A stretch of 15,877 nucleotides of DNA from an uncultured Verrucomicrobiota bacterium (GCA_947305585.1 CAMZDY010000020.1:1-15877); one strand, 5' to 3'. Positions 1 through 7,679 are shown, numbered from the stretch's first letter. Made by a program: numbers and translations. Notes: generated by a model not told the origin, from the sequence alone.

Positions 1-1089
1 GACGAAGCCCGCGAACGCGGCGAAAAGGTTCCCCAGAGCCATCTGGACTACTGGGCCGGGAAGGTCACGGGTAACGGCCGCAGCCTCATGGGGTGGAGCC
101 CGGGATTGCGTCTGCCGGGACAGTCGGTCAAACAGCTTTGGATGGGCGCCAACGATCCGCGCGGCGACCGCACGCCTTATATTGATTCGCAGAACAGTTT
201 CTATATCAACCATGTGGACCCAGAGGAACTGCTTTCCGTGGCGGCCTACCAGCAGCCTTGCCGCTGGGGCGCCAAGGACGAACATCTCGGCGCGATCATC
301 GGCGTTTGGCACGACGACGCCATCGCCGACACCGAAGATGTGGTGCGGATGAACGCCGTCTATCCCGCCATCGTGCTTATTTCCGACAATTTCTGGCGGG
401 GACGCGAACGGGACGAGCCCAAACTGTACGCCCGTCTGCCCGCCCCGGACGATCCGCGCTTCGCCTTGGCGGCCGATCTTGAGCGGCGCACGATCGCCCA
501 GCGCGACAAGGTGCTCAAAGGGCTCCGGCATCCGTTCCCCTACGTGGCCCAGACGCATATGCGCTGGCGGCTGACGGACGGAAACGGGGCGGCTATAGCA
601 TCCGACATCCCCCAGGCCACCGTATATCCGCGCCATTTCTGGTTCCCGGCCGCCGCCTACATGCCCGGCAACGAAGGCGTCGCGGTGCTCGAAACCTGGA
701 TCGAAAGTCCGCGCGACATCGAATGCGGTGCGTGGATTGGGATGACCGGCTTTTCGCGTTCGGATGGACGCAGCCGCGACGCCCCCACCCCGAAATCGGG
801 CGAGTGGAACAAGCATGGCGCCACCATCGAACTGAACGGTAAGCGCATCGAGCCGCCGAAATGGACGCATCCGGGCACCGGCGGCAACCCCAAGGAAATT
901 CCGCTCGTGGACGAGGACTATTGGTATCGGGCTCCGGCTAGGATCCGGCTCAAGGCGGGAAGCAACCACGTCAAGCTTGCGCTCCCCAAGCGCGGGGGCT
1001 GGAAGTGGATCGGCACGTTCGTTCCTATCTTGGGTACGAGCGATCATCCTAAAGAAGTTCCTGGGCTCAAATATTCCGCCCATCCGTGA
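1..1089 (+). CDS. GH20-type beta-N-acetylhexosaminidase, C-terminal part (5' partial)
   Basis: The reading frame is open from the first base of the window to the TGA at 1087-1089, giving the last 362 residues of a larger protein. The segment IDSQNSFYINHVDPEELL, followed by LGAIIGVWHDD, resembles the end of the (beta/alpha)8 barrel of family 20 glycoside hydrolases, which remove terminal GlcNAc or GalNAc from glycans; the WHD tryptophan would line the sugar pocket. The catalytic Asp-Glu pair should lie upstream, outside the window. About 170 residues after the barrel form a Trp/Gly-rich beta-type region (ATIELNGKRIEPPKW, WIGTFVPIL) like the C-terminal beta-sandwich accessory domain of secreted gut-type GH20 enzymes. 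The signal peptide cannot be seen. Next to a fucosidase operon, a role in host or algal glycan breakdown is likely (inference). Family is assigned from memory of motifs; a related family with the same C-terminal module is possible. Confidence 0.72.
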   Translation, partial: DEARERGEKVPQSHLDYWAGKVTGNGRSLMGWSPGLRLPGQSVKQLWMGANDPRGDRTPYIDSQNSFYINHVDPEELLSVAAYQQPCRWGAKDEHLGAIIGVWHDDAIADTEDVVRMNAVYPAIVLISDNFWRGRERDEPKLYARLPAPDDPRFALAADLERRTIAQRDKVLKGLRHPFPYVAQTHMRWRLTDGNGAAIASDIPQATVYPRHFWFPAAAYMPGNEGVAVLETWIESPRDIECGAWIGMTGFSRSDGRSRDAPTPKSGEWNKHGATIELNGKRIEPPKWTHPGTGGNPKEIPLVDEDYWYRAPARIRLKAGSNHVKLALPKRGGWKWIGTFVPILGTSDHPKEVPGLKYSAHP

Positions 1090-1097
1090 CCTTGACC

Positions 1098-1128
1098 GCA
1101 TTCTTCAGCGGAAAGTGCTTGCTTTTTC
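1098..1128 (+). terminator. weak intrinsic terminator after the GH20 gene
   Basis: GCATTCTTC (1098-1106) can pair with GAAAGTGC (1111-1118) around an AGCG loop, with one bulged C and one G-U pair, and is followed by TTGCTTTTTC. This would end GH20 transcription 9 bp after its stop codon. The stem is imperfect and its U-tract overlaps the -35 box of the pheS promoter, so the call is tentative. Confidence 0.35.
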
Positions 1129-1147
1129 GTCCGGAATATGATATAAT
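1119..1147 (+). promoter_or_regulatory. sigma70-type promoter for pheS and the 12-gene operon
   Basis: TTGCTT (1119-1124) and TATAAT (1142-1147) are separated by exactly 17 bp. TGA directly before the hexamer gives an extended -10 (TGATATAAT). A second TATAAT overlaps just downstream (1147-1152). The motif AATATGATATAATA recurs at three other promoters in this window. The start of transcription should fall near 1154, giving a leader of about 20 nt that contains AGAGGA (1161-1166), the ribosome binding site 7 nt before the pheS ATG. Confidence 0.82.
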
Positions 1148-1173
1148 ATAATACATAATCAGAGGATTTTGTT

Positions 1174-2184
1174 ATGACGCTAGCCGAACTTGAAATCGAG
1201 AAGGCCAAGAGCCTGGAGGAAATAGCCGCAGCCGCCGACGCTGCGGCGGTGGAATCGTTGCGCGTTAAGTACGTGGGGCGCAACGGATCCATACCCGCGC
1301 TCATCAAGGGAATGAAGGATGTCCCTCCGGCGGAAAGACCTGCGTTCGGCAAGGCCATCCAGGCATGGAAGGCGGAAGTGGAGGCGGCGCTTTCGGGCAA
1401 GGGCGCGGGCGCGAGCGCGGAAAAGGCGGTCGAAGCCGATCTCACCATCCCGGGGCGCTGGTTCCGGCTTGGGGCCAAGCATCCGCTGAGCCGCGTAATC
1501 GAGGAAACGGCGCGCATCTTCGGTCGTCTAGGTTTCACGGTGGCGGACGGTCCCGAGCTCGAAACGCGATTCAACAACTTTACGGCTCTCAATACGCCTC
1601 CTCACCATCCTTCGCAGGACCGTACCGACACTTTCTGGTTCACCGACGATTGCCTGTTGCGTACGCAGACTTCGCCCGTGCAGATCCGTACGATGATGGC
1701 CAACAAACCGCCGATCCGCGTGATTTGCCCCGGCAGAACTTTCCGGCGCGACACTACCGATGCCACCCACAGCGCCAACTTCCACCAGATCGAAGGGCTG
1801 TACGTGGACACGAAGCCGGTGTCGCTGGCGGATCTGAAGAGCGTCCTTGCGTATTTCGCCAAGGAGATGATGGGTGAAGGCGTTAAGGTGCGGTTCCGTC
1901 CCCATTTCTTCCCGTTCACCGAACCGTCGGTCGAAGTGGATTTCTCCTGTCACGTCTGCAAGGGCAAGGGTTGCCGCGTGTGCAAGGATTCCGGCTGGAT
2001 CGAAGTGGCCGGGGCGGGAATGGTGGATCCCAGGGTGTTCGGGTTCGTCGGATACGATTCCGCGCAGGTCTCCGGCTATGCGTTCGGCTTCGGCGTTGAG
2101 CGCATCGCCATGATCAAGTACGGCATTCCGGATATCCGCTGGCTTTACGAAAACGACGTACGCTTCTTGGAACAGCTGGCATGA
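1174..2184 (+). CDS. pheS: Phenylalanine--tRNA ligase alpha subunit
   Basis: This is the cytoplasmic class II synthetase alpha subunit, which with the PheT beta subunit charges tRNA-Phe. At 336 residues it is full length. Residues 1-85 form the helical arm expected to contact tRNA. The catalytic core follows: RFNNFTALNTPPHHPSQD (132-149), class II motif 2 with FRRDTTDATHSANFHQIEG (190-208), FFPFTEPSVEVD (245-256), and motif 3 GYAFGFGVERIAMI (301-314). Four cysteines in two CxxC pairs (C259, C262, C267, C270) lie in the CHVCKGKGCRVC segment, an insertion known in many bacterial PheS proteins. The ATG at 1174 has a good AGAGGA site and a promoter just upstream. The gene is the first of a long operon and, unusually, is not followed by pheT; its stop overlaps the start of the CorA-type gene (ATGA). 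Confidence 0.97.
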   Translation: MTLAELEIEKAKSLEEIAAAADAAAVESLRVKYVGRNGSIPALIKGMKDVPPAERPAFGKAIQAWKAEVEAALSGKGAGASAEKAVEADLTIPGRWFRLGAKHPLSRVIEETARIFGRLGFTVADGPELETRFNNFTALNTPPHHPSQDRTDTFWFTDDCLLRTQTSPVQIRTMMANKPPIRVICPGRTFRRDTTDATHSANFHQIEGLYVDTKPVSLADLKSVLAYFAKEMMGEGVKVRFRPHFFPFTEPSVEVDFSCHVCKGKGCRVCKDSGWIEVAGAGMVDPRVFGFVGYDSAQVSGYAFGFGVERIAMIKYGIPDIRWLYENDVRFLEQLA

Positions 2185-3128
2185 TGACCATCTACAAGTG
2201 GGAAAACGGGGGGCTCAAGGAAAGCCTGGAGTTCGTGCAGAACTGCTGGGTGAATCTTGTGGAACCCACCACCACCGAATTGGAGCAGGTCCTCTCCTAC
2301 TCCAAGGGCGTCATCCCGCGCGACTTCCTCACCGACCCCCTCGATCGCGACGAACGTCCGCGTTTCGATTACGATGACGGGGTCACGATGCTGCTCATCC
2401 ACGTGCCCTACGTGGTGGACGACGATGACGTGGTGCCTTACCGCACGGTGCCTATCGGCATCATCCTCCTGTCGGACATGATCGTGACGGTGTGCAACGT
2501 GCAGACTCCGGTCACGAGCGCGTTCTTGGATCAGATCCGGCGCGTGTGCCCTCCGTCCGACCGGTACCGTTTCGCGTTCCGGCTCTTGTGGCACGGGGGA
2601 GTGCTGTTCCTACGCTATCTCCACGATCTCCACCAGCGCACCGATGCTTTGGAAGACGAGATCCACGAGTCGATCTCCAACGAAATCCTCCTCAAGTTCC
2701 TCAATATCGAGAAGGCGCTCGTCTACTTCACCACGTCGCTCAAGGCCGATACCATCGCCCTGGCGCGCGCCAACACTTCGCGGCAGCTCCAGCTTTCGGA
2801 GGATGACCGCGACCAGCTCGAGGACGCGATGGTTGAATACGAGCAGGCGCTGGAGACCGCCACCATACACGCCAACATTCTGAACGGCACTTTGGACGCG
2901 TTCGCTTCTATCATCAACAACAACATGAACAACGTGATGAAGTACTTGACGGCGGTGACAATTCTTCTCGCCGTGCCTACGCTCATTGCGTCCATGTACG
3001 GCATGAACATCGGGCTGCCGTTTCAGGATTCGGTTCATGCTTTCGGCATCGTGATGGGCTTTTCGCTTGTTTTGGCGCTGGCTATCGGGGCGGTGTTTTA
3101 CATTCTTTCGCGCAAGAACAAGTTCTGA
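2181..3128 (+). CDS. CorA-family magnesium/divalent metal transporter
   Basis: CorA proteins are pentameric inner-membrane channels for Mg2+ (some for Co2+ or Zn2+). The 315 residues show the expected plan: a soluble N-terminal domain, a long charged helical stalk (about 140-250, with ALEDEIHESISNE and EDAMVEYEQALE), then two C-terminal membrane helices (about 255-272 and 286-309). The family signature is at 273-276 (YGMN) at the end of the first helix, and the C-terminus is the typical basic RKNKF. The ATG at 2181 overlaps the pheS stop (ATGATGA); the second ATG at 2184 is an equally plausible start. The stop overlaps the next start by one base (TGATG), so translational coupling in both directions is likely. 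Ion specificity cannot be read from the sequence. Confidence 0.92.
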   Translation: MMTIYKWENGGLKESLEFVQNCWVNLVEPTTTELEQVLSYSKGVIPRDFLTDPLDRDERPRFDYDDGVTMLLIHVPYVVDDDDVVPYRTVPIGIILLSDMIVTVCNVQTPVTSAFLDQIRRVCPPSDRYRFAFRLLWHGGVLFLRYLHDLHQRTDALEDEIHESISNEILLKFLNIEKALVYFTTSLKADTIALARANTSRQLQLSEDDRDQLEDAMVEYEQALETATIHANILNGTLDAFASIINNNMNNVMKYLTAVTILLAVPTLIASMYGMNIGLPFQDSVHAFGIVMGFSLVLALAIGAVFYILSRKNKF

Positions 3129-3871
3129 TGGAAGACTATTTCCGCAATCTTCTCGAGAGTATCGGGGATCATCCTGTTTCTTTCGTCCTCTATCAGTTGG
3201 GAACGTTCGCCGGCGCGGTTTCCGGCATTCGCCTCGCGAGCGCCAAGAAGTTCGACTGGTTCGGCGCGTTCGTGATCGGGTTCGCGACGGCCTTGGGGGG
3301 CGGTACGTTGCGCGACGTGCTGTTGCAGACGCATCCTTTTTGGATGGACGATCCCTCATATATCGCCACCACGTTTCTTGCGCTCATTTTGATGTGGCTT
3401 TTCGGCAAGCGCTTCATCAGCGAGAAAGTCACCTGGTTCGTGTTCGATACCATTTCCATTTCCGTATTTATGGTGATCGGGCTCGAAAAGTCGCTTGCGG
3501 CCGGTTTCGGAAATCTCGTATCGATCATCATGGGTGTCATTACGGCCGTTTTCGGCGGTGTCATCCGAGATGTCCTTATAAACGAAGTGCCGCTAATCTT
3601 CCGCAAGGAGCTATACGGCATGGCCTGCGCGGCTGGCGGCGGACTGTACATAATTCTGGTGGAGTTGGGCGTTGGCACCGACCTCGCCGGTATCATCTGC
3701 GTCGTTTTCATTTTCGTTTTGCGCGCCTTGGCCATACGTTTTGGCTGGGGCGTACCGGTTTTAAGAGGAAAGGGATTCGTACATGAAACGCATCATGGCA
3801 TCGGCTATCGCCACGATCGCGCTAGGCGCGAGCGTGCAAACGATGGGCGGAACCGTAATTTGGGACAATAA
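3128..3871 (+). CDS. UPF0126/TRIC-like membrane protein (possible glycine or cation channel)
   Basis: The protein is an internal duplication of three-helix units, each carrying the glycine-kinked signature of this family: GGGTLRDVLL at 57-66 and FGGVIRDVLI at 142-151. Hydrophobic stretches at about 17-35, 45-60, 78-92, 104-119, 128-145, 165-180 and 185-203 fit seven membrane helices. Bacterial relatives (YadS/YicG type) are related in fold to trimeric intracellular cation channels; mutant-fitness studies have linked the family to glycine uptake, so the substrate here is inferred. The usual length is about 205-220 residues; this one has 247. The extra tail from residue 219 onward (HETHHGIGYRHD...) is Arg-rich and is encoded by the same DNA as the signal peptide of the next gene in another frame. 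The start ATG overlaps the CorA stop and has no strong ribosome binding site, suggesting coupling. Confidence 0.88.
   Translation: MEDYFRNLLESIGDHPVSFVLYQLGTFAGAVSGIRLASAKKFDWFGAFVIGFATALGGGTLRDVLLQTHPFWMDDPSYIATTFLALILMWLFGKRFISEKVTWFVFDTISISVFMVIGLEKSLAAGFGNLVSIIMGVITAVFGGVIRDVLINEVPLIFRKELYGMACAAGGGLYIILVELGVGTDLAGIICVVFIFVLRALAIRFGWGVPVLRGKGFVHETHHGIGYRHDRARRERANDGRNRNLGQ
3763..3773 (+). promoter_or_regulatory. ribosome binding site of the fucosidase gene
   Basis: AAGAGGAAAGG lies 9 nt before the ATG at 3783, inside the preceding UPF0126 gene. It supports 3783 as a true start and therefore supports the 89-bp overlap between the two genes. Confidence 0.75.
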
Positions 3872-5915
3872 GCCCGGCAACAATCTGCCGCTGGTAAGCT
3901 GGTATCCGGTGGGCAACGGGAAGCTTGGCGCGCTCGTACAGGGTGGCGTTAACCGCGAGGTGGTCTATTTCAATTGCGATTCGCTCTGGACCGGCGGACC
4001 CAACTTGACTGGCGCCGCGGGCGAACTGGAAAGCGTCAAGACCGATTTCTCGGTGGGCGACTACCAAAGTCTCGGATGGATGACGGTCGAATTCGAGAAT
4101 CTCGACGAAAAGGCGTCGAAGGGTCCTTACGTGCGTATGCTTGACCTGGCGACCGCAGTCTATTCGGAGTCGTTCCCGGGTATGCGGCGCGAAGTTTTCG
4201 CCAGCGCTCCCAAGGATGTGATTGCATTCCGGTTCAAGGCGGAAAAACCGTTCAAGGCCAAGATAGTTTTCAACGGCATGCACGGCGAAATTTCCTGGCC
4301 GGAAGGGGAGAATTCCATTGTTTTTGGCGGGAAACTGCCCAATGCGCTTTCCTATACGGCGCGGGCGGACTGGCGTTGGTCCGATGACAATCGGGAGCTT
4401 GTCGTCTTCGTCCGGGCGAGAACGAGTTACGATCTGAGCCGGATGGATTTCGGTCTTGGTCGGCGTTGCCCGGAGTACGATCTTCCGTTCGACGGCGATT
4501 TCGACGAGATCAAGCGCGAGCACGTGCGCGACTACCGTGAGTATTTCAGCCGGGTGCACCTCAATCTCACCAAGGGACAGTTGGCGCCCGATGAGGAGGA
4601 AACGACGCAGGAGGAAATCCGCGATTCCGACCGCATCTGGTTCACCAAAATGTTCTCCAAGATCCCCAACGAAACGTATTCGCTGGATCTGATTGAGACG
4701 CTTTTCAACTACGGGCGCTATCTCCTCATCTCGAGTTCGCGTCCGGGTACATTGCCGGCCAACCTGCAAGGGGTATGGAACATTTCCAACAAGCCGCCTT
4801 GGCATTCCGACTACCACACCAACATCAATCTTCAGATGAACTATTGGGCGGTAGAGTGCGCGAACCTGCCGGAACTTTGGCTTCCAGTGACAGACCTTCT
4901 CCTTGCGGCCAACCGAACGGCCGAGCTGGAAACGCGTCTCGCCTTCCCGGAGTCGCAGGGAGTGGCGTACCGGACGAGTCTCAATCCTTTTGGGGGCGGC
5001 GGATGGAAGTGGAATTTTGCCGGGGCGCCCTGGATGGCCATAATGGCGTTCGACCATTACCGTTACACCCTCGATAAAGAGTATCTGAAAGAGACGGCCT
5101 GGCCGCTATTGGAAGATGCCACCAGATTCATGCTTACACACTTGGTGGAGGGGCCGGACGGCAAGCTCCTCGTCAAGGAAGGATGGAGCCCCGAGCACGG
5201 TCCGGTGGCGGACGGCGTAATGCACGATCAGCAGATTATGGCCGAGCTGTTGATGTGCGTGATAAAGTCGCAGAATATTCTGGGTCTTGCGGACGAGCTT
5301 GATGCCAAGAATACGCTTGAAAAACTGGGCGGCAACAAAATCGGCAAGTGGGGACAGCTTCAGGAATGGCAGGAAGATGTCGACAAGCCTGGTGATGACC
5401 ATCGTCACACCAGCCATCTTTTTGCCGTCTATCCCGGTACCACCATTTCCCGCACCGCCACGCCCGAGTTAGCGAAAGCGGCGGAAGTTTCCTTGCGCGA
5501 GGGCCGCACTACCAACCGCGATTCGCGTCGCAGCTGGACTTGGCCTTGGCGTGCGGCGTTGTGGGCGCGTTTGGGCGATGGCGACAAGGCGGGAGAGATG
5601 TTGGAAGGACTGGTCAAGTACAATACGCTACCCAATCTCTTCGCCAACCATCCTTCGTTCCAGATCGACGGCAATCTGGGCATGGTGGCATCGGTCTGCG
5701 AGATGTTGCTTCAGAGCCACGAAACTACGCCTGAGGGCAAGGTGCTTATCCGCATTCTGCCCGCGCTCCCCCAAAACTGGAAACAGGGTTGCGTCAAGGG
5801 TCTCCGTGCGCGCGGAGGCTATACGGTGGATATTTCATGGATGGACGGAAAGCTCAAGGACTACAAGATCACGGGGGGCGATCCTGAAGGTTACGAGGTG
5901 ATCGCCGGATGTTGA
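3783..5915 (+). CDS. GH95 family alpha-L-fucosidase, secreted
   Basis: GH95 enzymes hydrolyse alpha-1,2-linked L-fucose (a few act on L-galactose) with inversion. The 710 residues begin with a signal peptide (about 1-22, MKRIMASAIATIALGASVQT), so the enzyme is exported. The N-terminal beta-sandwich starts with YPVGNGKLGALVQGGV (41-56) and FNCDSLWTGGP (63-73). The (alpha/alpha)6 barrel carries SSRPGTLPANLQGVWN (318-333), HTNINLQMNYW (345-355), GWSPEHGP (467-474), RHTSHLFAVYPG (541-552) and HPSFQIDGNLG (623-633). By comparison with Bifidobacterium AfcA (N421, N423, E566, D766) the catalytic set is N347, N349, E471 and D629, all present, so the enzyme should be active. It is somewhat shorter than typical members (near 750-800), mostly in the N-terminal domain. 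The start is backed by a strong ribosome binding site. Its stop overlaps tatD by 7 bp; fucU lies three genes downstream. Confidence 0.95.
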   Translation: MKRIMASAIATIALGASVQTMGGTVIWDNKPGNNLPLVSWYPVGNGKLGALVQGGVNREVVYFNCDSLWTGGPNLTGAAGELESVKTDFSVGDYQSLGWMTVEFENLDEKASKGPYVRMLDLATAVYSESFPGMRREVFASAPKDVIAFRFKAEKPFKAKIVFNGMHGEISWPEGENSIVFGGKLPNALSYTARADWRWSDDNRELVVFVRARTSYDLSRMDFGLGRRCPEYDLPFDGDFDEIKREHVRDYREYFSRVHLNLTKGQLAPDEEETTQEEIRDSDRIWFTKMFSKIPNETYSLDLIETLFNYGRYLLISSSRPGTLPANLQGVWNISNKPPWHSDYHTNINLQMNYWAVECANLPELWLPVTDLLLAANRTAELETRLAFPESQGVAYRTSLNPFGGGGWKWNFAGAPWMAIMAFDHYRYTLDKEYLKETAWPLLEDATRFMLTHLVEGPDGKLLVKEGWSPEHGPVADGVMHDQQIMAELLMCVIKSQNILGLADELDAKNTLEKLGGNKIGKWGQLQEWQEDVDKPGDDHRHTSHLFAVYPGTTISRTATPELAKAAEVSLREGRTTNRDSRRSWTWPWRAALWARLGDGDKAGEMLEGLVKYNTLPNLFANHPSFQIDGNLGMVASVCEMLLQSHETTPEGKVLIRILPALPQNWKQGCVKGLRARGGYTVDISWMDGKLKDYKITGGDPEGYEVIAGC

Positions 5916-6625
5916 CGCTGTTCGACACCCACGCGCATTTCCCCAGCGAACTGGGACGGGAATCGTCCGATTTTCCGCCTTTCGAACTTGAATTTATGGC
6001 GGTAGGAGGGTCGCAGGAACTCAATGCTTCGGCACTCGCCGCATCCACGCCCTACAAGGCGCTAGGGTACGACCGCGACCAATTGGACTCTGATCGCGCC
6101 CCGATCGACTATGCTAACATCAGCGCCGTAGGCGAAATCGGGCTTGACTACCACTACTCGCCCGAAACCCGTACACGCCAGATTGCGCTTTTCGAGGAAC
6201 AGTTGCAGCTGGCCTGCGATCTCGGCAAGCCGGTGGTCGTCCATACTCGCGAGGCCGATGACGACACTCTCGGGTGCTTGAGGAACGTCCGTGCGCGCGG
6301 CATTATCCATTCTTTTACCGGGGGGCCGGATTTCTGCCGTTCGCTCCTCGATCTGGGCTTCATGATCTCCTATTCCGGTATCGTCACTTTTTGCGCGGCC
6401 GACAACGTGCGTGAGACGGCTCGCTTCGTGCCGGACGACCGGATATTGACCGAAACCGATTCGCCTTATCTCGCCCCCGTGCCTTTGCGCGGCAAGCCCA
6501 ATCGACCTGAATACGTCTATCATGTGGCGAAATTCCTGGCCGATTTGCGCGGGACCAGTCTCGAAGCATTCGCCGCGATCACTGTCCGCAACGCCCGTCA
6601 TACGCTATGTTCCTCCCAGTCTTGA
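5909..6625 (+). CDS. TatD-family metal-dependent hydrolase (putative DNase)
   Basis: TatD proteins are TIM-barrel metallohydrolases; characterised members are 3'-5' DNases acting in DNA repair or clearance. The metal-site residues of the family are visible: HAH (H8, H10), GEIGLDYH (E76, D80), VHTREAD (H112), HSFTG (H134) and TETDSPYLAP (E182, D184), followed by RGKPNRPEYVYHVA (194-207). At 238 residues it is 20-30 shorter than usual. The missing part is between strands 1 and 3: the common GVHPH segment is replaced by LGYDRDQL (52-59). GAGGTGAT-type Shine-Dalgarno sequence (GAGGTGAT at 5895-5902) sits 6 nt before the ATG, inside the end of the fucosidase gene. The 3' end overlaps the amidase gene by 19 bp. 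The exact substrate is unknown. Confidence 0.93.
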   Translation: MLTLFDTHAHFPSELGRESSDFPPFELEFMAVGGSQELNASALAASTPYKALGYDRDQLDSDRAPIDYANISAVGEIGLDYHYSPETRTRQIALFEEQLQLACDLGKPVVVHTREADDDTLGCLRNVRARGIIHSFTGGPDFCRSLLDLGFMISYSGIVTFCAADNVRETARFVPDDRILTETDSPYLAPVPLRGKPNRPEYVYHVAKFLADLRGTSLEAFAAITVRNARHTLCSSQS

Positions 6626-7260
6626 TCGCCATGATGTCGCTTTTCGGCACGAATGAAGTTCCGGAAAAAGTATATGCCAAACTGGAATATTCCGGTGACG
6701 CACCCCATGCCATTTTGAAGACCATGCCGCCGCTCGTGTATCTAGACCCTGGGCATGGCGGCGAAAAGGGCCATGGTTGCAAGGGCTTCGACGGACGCTT
6801 CGAGAGCGAAGCCAATCTTTTGCTGGCGCTGGATGTTAAGGCGGCGCTGGAACGGCAGGGTGTCAAGGTGCTGATGACGCGCGAGAGCGATGTGGACGTG
6901 CCTCTATACGAGCGTGCACGTCATGCCCATACCCTCCCGGCGGATTGTTTTGTCTCGATCCATCATAATGCGCCCGCGCCCGGCAAGGATGTGATGACTC
7001 GTTACCGGGCGGTCTACAGCTGGAACGATCTTGGGAAAGAATTGGCGGACCGGATTGCTGATTCTCTTGCTCCGTGCCAATCGCTTCATGCCAATTTCGC
7101 GGTAACCCGTTCGAACGAAATCCCGTCCGTTCTCGTGGAGGCGGATTTTCTCACCCATCCGGAAGGGTGCCGGGATGCGTTCGATCCGCAGATTCGCGCT
7201 TCGGTAGCCGAAAAAATCGCGTCCGGCATCATTGCCTGGCGCCAAGCCAAGGAGGAATAG
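6607..7260 (+). CDS. N-acetylmuramoyl-L-alanine amidase (Amidase_3)
   Basis: This enzyme class cleaves the bond between MurNAc and the stem peptide of peptidoglycan, usually in cell separation or wall recycling. Family 3 motifs run through the 217 residues: LDPGHGG (46-52, zinc ligand H50), ESEANL (66-71, likely zinc ligand E68), TRESDVDVPLYERA (91-104), SIHHNA (117-122, zinc ligand H119) and VLVEADFLTHPE (175-186, catalytic E178). There is no cell-wall binding domain; a LysM protein is encoded four genes downstream and could partly fill this role (inference). The start is uncertain: ATG 6607 overlaps tatD by 19 bp and gives a short hydrophobic N-terminus (MFLPVLIAMMSLFG), while ATGs at 6631 or 6634 are possible; none has a good ribosome binding site. 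Export is therefore likely but unproven. Confidence 0.9.
   Translation: MFLPVLIAMMSLFGTNEVPEKVYAKLEYSGDAPHAILKTMPPLVYLDPGHGGEKGHGCKGFDGRFESEANLLLALDVKAALERQGVKVLMTRESDVDVPLYERARHAHTLPADCFVSIHHNAPAPGKDVMTRYRAVYSWNDLGKELADRIADSLAPCQSLHANFAVTRSNEIPSVLVEADFLTHPEGCRDAFDPQIRASVAEKIASGIIAWRQAKEE
7251..7256 (+). promoter_or_regulatory. ribosome binding site setting the fucU start
   Basis: GGAGGA lies 6 nt before the ATG at 7263 and within the last codons of the amidase gene. It selects 7263 over any in-frame upstream codon, and the resulting N-terminus MLKGISPVIS matches the family start exactly. Confidence 0.85.
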
Positions 7261-7262
7261 AT

Positions 7263-7679
7263 ATGCTCAAAGGAATCTCTCCGGTCATCTCGCCGGAACT
7301 CTTGAAGACGCTCGCCGAAATGGGTCATGGCGATGAGATCGTTCTTTCCGACGCGCATTTCCCGGCGCATACTTTTAACAGTCGTGTAATCCGGGCGGAC
7401 GGGTTGCGCGCCGAGACGCTGCTGGAGGGGATCATTCCGCTTTTCGAATTGGACGCCTATGCCACCCCGGTAATCATGATGGAGGCGGTTCCCGGCGACA
7501 GCCTCGATCCCGAGGTCGAAAAGTCGTACCGTGCGGCGCTTGGTTATGCCGGCGAGGTGGAGCGGGTTGAGCGTTTCGCCTTTTACGAACGCGCCAAAAA
7601 AGCCTATGCGGTGGTTATCACCGGTCAGACCGCCAAATACGGCAACGTGATTCTCAAAAAGGGAGTTACTCCACTGTAA
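7263..7679 (+). CDS. fucU: L-fucose mutarotase (RbsD/FucU family)
   Basis: FucU interconverts the alpha and beta anomers of L-fucose so that fucose isomerase receives its preferred form. The protein has 138 residues, close to the 140 of E. coli FucU. Family landmarks are MLKGISPVISPELLKTLAEM (1-20), GHGDEIVLSDAHFPA (21-35, with the conserved H22 and D30), VIRADG (42-47), VERFAFYERAKKAYAVV (102-118) and QTAKYGNVILKKGV (122-135, with Y126). RbsD (ribose pyranase) is the close alternative, but the FAFYERAK and KYGNVILKKGV segments favour FucU. The frame stays open upstream to 7074, but that part overlaps the amidase gene. Its place three genes after a GH95 alpha-L-fucosidase supports a fucose role. 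No fucose isomerase, kinase or aldolase is present in the window. Confidence 0.92.
   Translation: MLKGISPVISPELLKTLAEMGHGDEIVLSDAHFPAHTFNSRVIRADGLRAETLLEGIIPLFELDAYATPVIMMEAVPGDSLDPEVEKSYRAALGYAGEVERVERFAFYERAKKAYAVVITGQTAKYGNVILKKGVTPL

Noticed and set aside
3822..5057. 411-residue open frame on the minus strand
   Set aside because: Antisense to the GH95 fucosidase, with no domain resemblance and no ribosome binding site or promoter noticed.
7074..7262. Longer N-terminus for fucU
   Set aside because: The added 63 residues overlap the amidase coding sequence out of frame, whereas GGAGGA sits 6 nt before ATG 7263 and the family begins with MLKGISP.
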